Assembly (NCBI GenBank): GCA_016283945.1
Contig: JAEENW010000163.1
Span: forward strand, 1 to 7,875
Origin: Bacillota bacterium
Lineage (GTDB): Bacteria; Bacillota; Clostridia; Peptostreptococcales; Anaerovoracaceae
Reading direction: 5' to 3'
Length of the DNA: 7,875 nucleotides
This document shows, piece after piece, positions 5,805 to 7,875 of this stretch. Position 1 is the first letter of the stretch. Each line of letters starts with the position of its first letter. A program made the translations under genes and the position numbers. The notes below the pieces were generated by a model. It saw only the letters and a program-made list of their open reading frames with translations. It ran no database searches and was not told the DNA's origin.

Positions 5805-5828
5805 AGGCGCGGGGCGTGCCCCGCGCCT
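5805..5828. promoter_or_regulatory. Very GC-rich hairpin between the flavoprotein and zinc-ribbon genes
   Basis: A perfect 10-bp stem, AGGCGCGGGG with CCCCGCGCCT, encloses a four-base loop. On the minus-strand mRNA it ends five bases before the AAGGAG ribosome binding site of the zinc-ribbon gene and is followed by CAAAAAGG, so it lacks the T run of an intrinsic terminator. It could protect the 3' end of the upstream message, set the expression ratio of the two genes, or expose the downstream ribosome binding site as single strand. Confidence 0.6.
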
Positions 5829-5857
5829 GATCGGGTCCTCTGTCCCCCGCCCGAAGC

Positions 5858-6370
5858 CTACAGGCTCCTCGCGAAGGCTCTGATCTCGGCGAGCTTGGCC
5901 TCAGAGCCGTTCTCGTCGCCGGCCGCGGTGAACACGCCGGCGTCCTCGAGCCCGAGGTAAGCCGCGTTGTCCCTGTAGGTCGCGATGGCGCCGGTGTAGA
6001 CGCCCTGGGAGGCGGAGCTGAGCAGCAGGGCTGCCTTCCTCGCCTTGTAGGGCTTGCCTATGGCGTAGAGCCTCTGCATGGCTGCGCAGAGCTGCGCGCT
6101 GAGGCCGAAGTAGTATATCGGGGAAGCGTAGACGATCATGTCAGCCTCCTTGTAGGCGGGCATGACCTTGTCCATGTCGTCCTTCTGGGCGCAGGTCCCG
6201 GCTCCCTTGCCGTGGCAGTAGCCGCAGGAGAGGCAGCCGGCGATCTTCATCTTCCCGACGTGCAGGATCTCGACCTCGTGGCCCGCTTCAGCGGCGCCCT
6301 CGGCGAAGGCCTGCACCATGGCGGAGGTGTTTCCGTTTCTGGGGCTTCCGTTAAGAACAGCGATCTTCAT
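5858..6370 (-). CDS. Flavodoxin-fold NAD(P)H-dependent FMN reductase, iron-sulfur flavoprotein type
   Basis: The 170-residue protein has the FMN phosphate loop GSPRNGNTS (8-16) at the end of the first strand, the usual opening MKIAVLNGSPR, and ASPIYYFGLSAQ (83-94) as the second flavin-contact region. A compact cysteine cluster, C46-x2-C49-x2-C52-x7-C60, matches the place and near-spacing of the cluster that holds a 4Fe-4S centre in the Isf flavoproteins of anaerobes (CX2CX2CX4-7C). It should be a soluble electron-transfer protein or reductase. Members act on quinones, peroxide, oxygen or unknown partners, so the substrate is open. The start has AAAGGAG at 6385-6379, eight bases from ATG. It lies 157 nt downstream of lysS and 69 nt upstream of the zinc-ribbon gene. 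Whether all four cysteines bind iron is inferred from spacing only. Confidence 0.9.
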   Translation of the reverse strand: MKIAVLNGSPRNGNTSAMVQAFAEGAAEAGHEVEILHVGKMKIAGCLSCGYCHGKGAGTCAQKDDMDKVMPAYKEADMIVYASPIYYFGLSAQLCAAMQRLYAIGKPYKARKAALLLSSASQGVYTGAIATYRDNAAYLGLEDAGVFTAAGDENGSEAKLAEIRAFARSL

Positions 6371-6390
6371 ATTCGATGCTCCTTTCGAAT
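6371..6390 (-). promoter_or_regulatory. Stem-loop presenting the ribosome binding site of the flavoprotein gene
   Basis: On the minus strand ATTCGA (6390-6385) and TCGAAT (6376-6371) can pair around the loop AAGGAGCA, which holds the ribosome binding site; the ATG begins on the next base after the stem. The 6-bp stem is AU-rich and therefore weak. It could modulate translation, for example with temperature, but this is inference from geometry. Confidence 0.4.
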
Positions 6391-6527
6391 GTTTTTAGCT
6401 TGTTTTCAATGCTTCATCGCCGTTAGGCGATCGAAGACTTCATCATCCTTAACAACGTCCGGCCGGAGAGAAATCGGCGTGAACCTTCTGACTATCTTTT
6501 TATCGCGTGCTATAGCTTCTTCTGGGC
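6391..6527 (-). other. Lower-GC intergenic spacer after lysS with a bulged hairpin
   Basis: The spacer between lysS and the flavoprotein gene is noticeably richer in A and T than its surroundings. It contains a 10-bp stem with one bulged base at 6412-6436 (CTTCATCGCC, loop GTTA, GGCGAT then GAAG) and the palindrome TCCGGCCGGA at 6458-6467. Neither is followed by a T run on the minus strand, so I see no canonical lysS terminator, nor a convincing promoter for the next gene. No start codon opens a credible small gene. Confidence 0.45.
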
Positions 6528-7875
6528 TCAGCAGAGCTTGGCTCCTGCGGGGATGTTGCTGTCGACGATTATGAGGTTCAGCATCTCCTCGCCGTCGTAC
6601 TCGTTGGCGCAGGAGATGAGCATGCCATTGCTGGTCTCGCCCATCATCTTCCTCGGAGGGAGATTGAGGATGGCGACGAGGGTCTTTCCGACCAGCTCCT
6701 CGGGCTCGTAGAACTTGTGGATGCCTGAAAGGATCACGCGGTCCTCGCCGGTCCCGTCGTCGAGCACGAACTTGAGCAGCTTCTCGGACTTCTTGACGGC
6801 CTCGCAGGACTTGACCTTGACGGCGCGGAAGTCGCACCTGCTGAAGGTCTCGAAATCGACGAACTCCTCGAAGAGCGGCTCGATCTTGACCTTGGCGCGG
6901 TCGATCTTGACGGGCTCTTTCTTTGCGGAAACGCCTTCGGGGCGCATGGTCGGGAAGAGCAGGACGTCTCTGATGCTCTGGCTGTTGGTCAGGAGCATCA
7001 CGAGCCTGTCGACGCCGATCCCAAGGCCGCCCGTCGGGGGCATGCCGTACTCGAGGGCGTTGATGAAGTCGTAGTCCACCTGGGCCTTGCAGTCGGGCTC
7101 GAGAGCCTTGCGCTCGGCGACCTGGCGCTCGAAGCGGCCCCTCTGGTCGATCGGGTCGTTCAGCTCGGAGAAGGCGTTGCCGAACTCCATGCAGTTGATG
7201 AAGAACTCGAAGCGCTCGGTGAACTCGGGATCGTCCGGCTTGCGCTTGGCAAGCGGGCTGATCTCGACCGGGTAATCGTAGATGAAGGTGGGCTGCACGA
7301 GCTTGTCCTCGACGTAGGCGTCGAAGAACTCGGCGAGTATGGAGCCGCGGGTCGGGACCTCGGGGAGCTCGACGTTGTGAGCCTTGGCGCAGGCTATGGC
7401 GTCCTCGTCGCTCTTCCACTCGTCGAAGTCGACTCCGGAGTACTTCTTTACGGCGTCCTTCATGGTGAGGCGCGACCAGTTGTCGAAGTCGATCTCCTTG
7501 TCTCCGTAGACGATCTTCCTGGTGCCGCAGACGTCGTCAGCGAGCTGCTTGAAGAGGTCCTCGACGAGGTCCATCATGTCGTGGAAGTCGGCGTAGGCCT
7601 GGTAGAGCTCGATGGAGGTGAACTCGGGGTTGTGGCGCGGGTCCATGCCCTCGTTGCGGAATATCCTGCCGATCTCGTAGACGCGGTCGATGCCGCCGAC
7701 GATGAGCCTCTTGAGATAGAGCTCGGTCTCGATGCGCAGGACCATGTCCATGTCGAGGGTGTTGTGGTGCGTGGTGAAGGGCCTCGCGGCGGCGCCGATC
7801 TCGAACGGGGTGAGGATCGGAGTCTCGACCTCGAGGTAGCCGCGGCCGTTCATGAAGGAGCGGATGCCGTTCATG
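6528..7875 (-). CDS. lysS: Lysyl-tRNA synthetase (class II) fused to a C-terminal tRNA-binding domain; 5' end outside the window
   Basis: This enzyme charges tRNA(Lys) with lysine. The visible 448 residues start inside the catalytic domain; the N-terminal anticodon-binding OB domain lies beyond position 7875, and the Met at 7874 is internal. Numbering from that Met, motif 1 is GYLEVETPIL (12-21), motif 2 is FRNEGMDPRHNPEFT (72-86), and motif 3 is GGLGIGVDRLVMLL (282-295) followed by the LysRS-typical IRDVLLFPTMRP (301-312). The bacterial enzyme normally stops just after this point. Here a linker (about 313-338) leads to an extra domain of about 110 residues (339-448) with SEKLLKFVLDDG, ILSGIHKFYEPEELVGK, NLPPRKMMG and SNGML. 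These are the hallmarks of the Trbp111/EMAPII-type domain found at the C-terminus of many MetRS proteins. It would add general tRNA affinity. It is the first gene of the minus-strand run; its promoter is outside. Confidence 0.95.
   Translation of the reverse strand, partial: MNGIRSFMNGRGYLEVETPILTPFEIGAAARPFTTHHNTLDMDMVLRIETELYLKRLIVGGIDRVYEIGRIFRNEGMDPRHNPEFTSIELYQAYADFHDMMDLVEDLFKQLADDVCGTRKIVYGDKEIDFDNWSRLTMKDAVKKYSGVDFDEWKSDEDAIACAKAHNVELPEVPTRGSILAEFFDAYVEDKLVQPTFIYDYPVEISPLAKRKPDDPEFTERFEFFINCMEFGNAFSELNDPIDQRGRFERQVAERKALEPDCKAQVDYDFINALEYGMPPTGGLGIGVDRLVMLLTNSQSIRDVLLFPTMRPEGVSAKKEPVKIDRAKVKIEPLFEEFVDFETFSRCDFRAVKVKSCEAVKKSEKLLKFVLDDGTGEDRVILSGIHKFYEPEELVGKTLVAILNLPPRKMMGETSNGMLISCANEYDGEEMLNLIIVDSNIPAGAKLC

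Noticed and set aside
6406..7419. 337-residue minus-strand open frame overlapping lysS
   Set aside because: It lies in another frame of the unmistakable lysS gene and its product is a low-complexity Arg/Pro/Gln-rich sequence typical of GC-rich shadow frames. Its last 40 residues run into the intergenic spacer and look less biased, but no start codon lies there and the codons (GAT, GAA, AAA) differ from the local coding style.
1..7875. Novel defence system, mobile element or CRISPR array
   Set aside because: I looked for transposases, integrases, terminal inverted repeats, regularly spaced repeats and toxin-antitoxin or nuclease motifs on both strands and saw none. The genes are mainly housekeeping types with uniform composition.

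Overview
This window looks like a chromosomal segment from a GC-rich anaerobic bacterium, most likely a member of Bacillota/Clostridia. The reasons are strong AAAGGAG-type ribosome binding sites, a PPi-type phosphofructokinase, a compact iron-sulfur-type flavoprotein, an M42 aminopeptidase and a lysyl-tRNA synthetase carrying a C-terminal tRNA-binding domain. The lineage is an inference from family content only. The region is gene-dense and reads mostly as ordinary housekeeping and central metabolism. I see no mobile element, CRISPR array, tRNA, rRNA or prophage, and I did not find a clear new multi-gene system.

Layout. Positions 1-26 (minus) hold the first eight codons of a gene running off the left edge; its start MLETGTKA(P) resembles bacterioferritin-comigratory-type peroxiredoxins. 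An AT-rich divergent intergenic region (27-158) follows, with a TATAAT box for the leftward gene and a 10-bp palindrome. The rightward gene is an M42 metallo-aminopeptidase (159-1217). A strong 18-bp bidirectional terminator (1243-1282) separates it from a convergent run of minus-strand genes.

From right to left in transcription order, the minus-strand run is: lysS (partial at the right edge, to 6528), a flavodoxin-fold iron-sulfur-type flavoprotein (6370-5858), a 69-residue double zinc-knuckle protein (5788-5579), a PPi-dependent-type 6-phosphofructokinase (5459-4200), a long-type ornithine carbamoyltransferase (4030-2996), and a single-pass membrane protein with an acidic N-terminus and MORN-like C-terminus (2748-1303). 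The gaps of 69 to 247 nt, several with hairpins, suggest separate or loosely coupled transcription units rather than one tight operon. Only the flavoprotein/zinc-ribbon pair is spaced closely enough (69 nt, no terminator) to look co-transcribed.

How they fit together: the genes cover protein synthesis (lysS), glycolysis (pfp), arginine/citrulline metabolism (argF), peptide turnover (M42) and redox functions (flavoprotein, putative peroxiredoxin). They do not form a single pathway. The points most worth a second look are the LysRS-TRBD fusion, the uncharacterised MORN-like membrane protein with its structured leader, and several hairpins next to ribosome binding sites.
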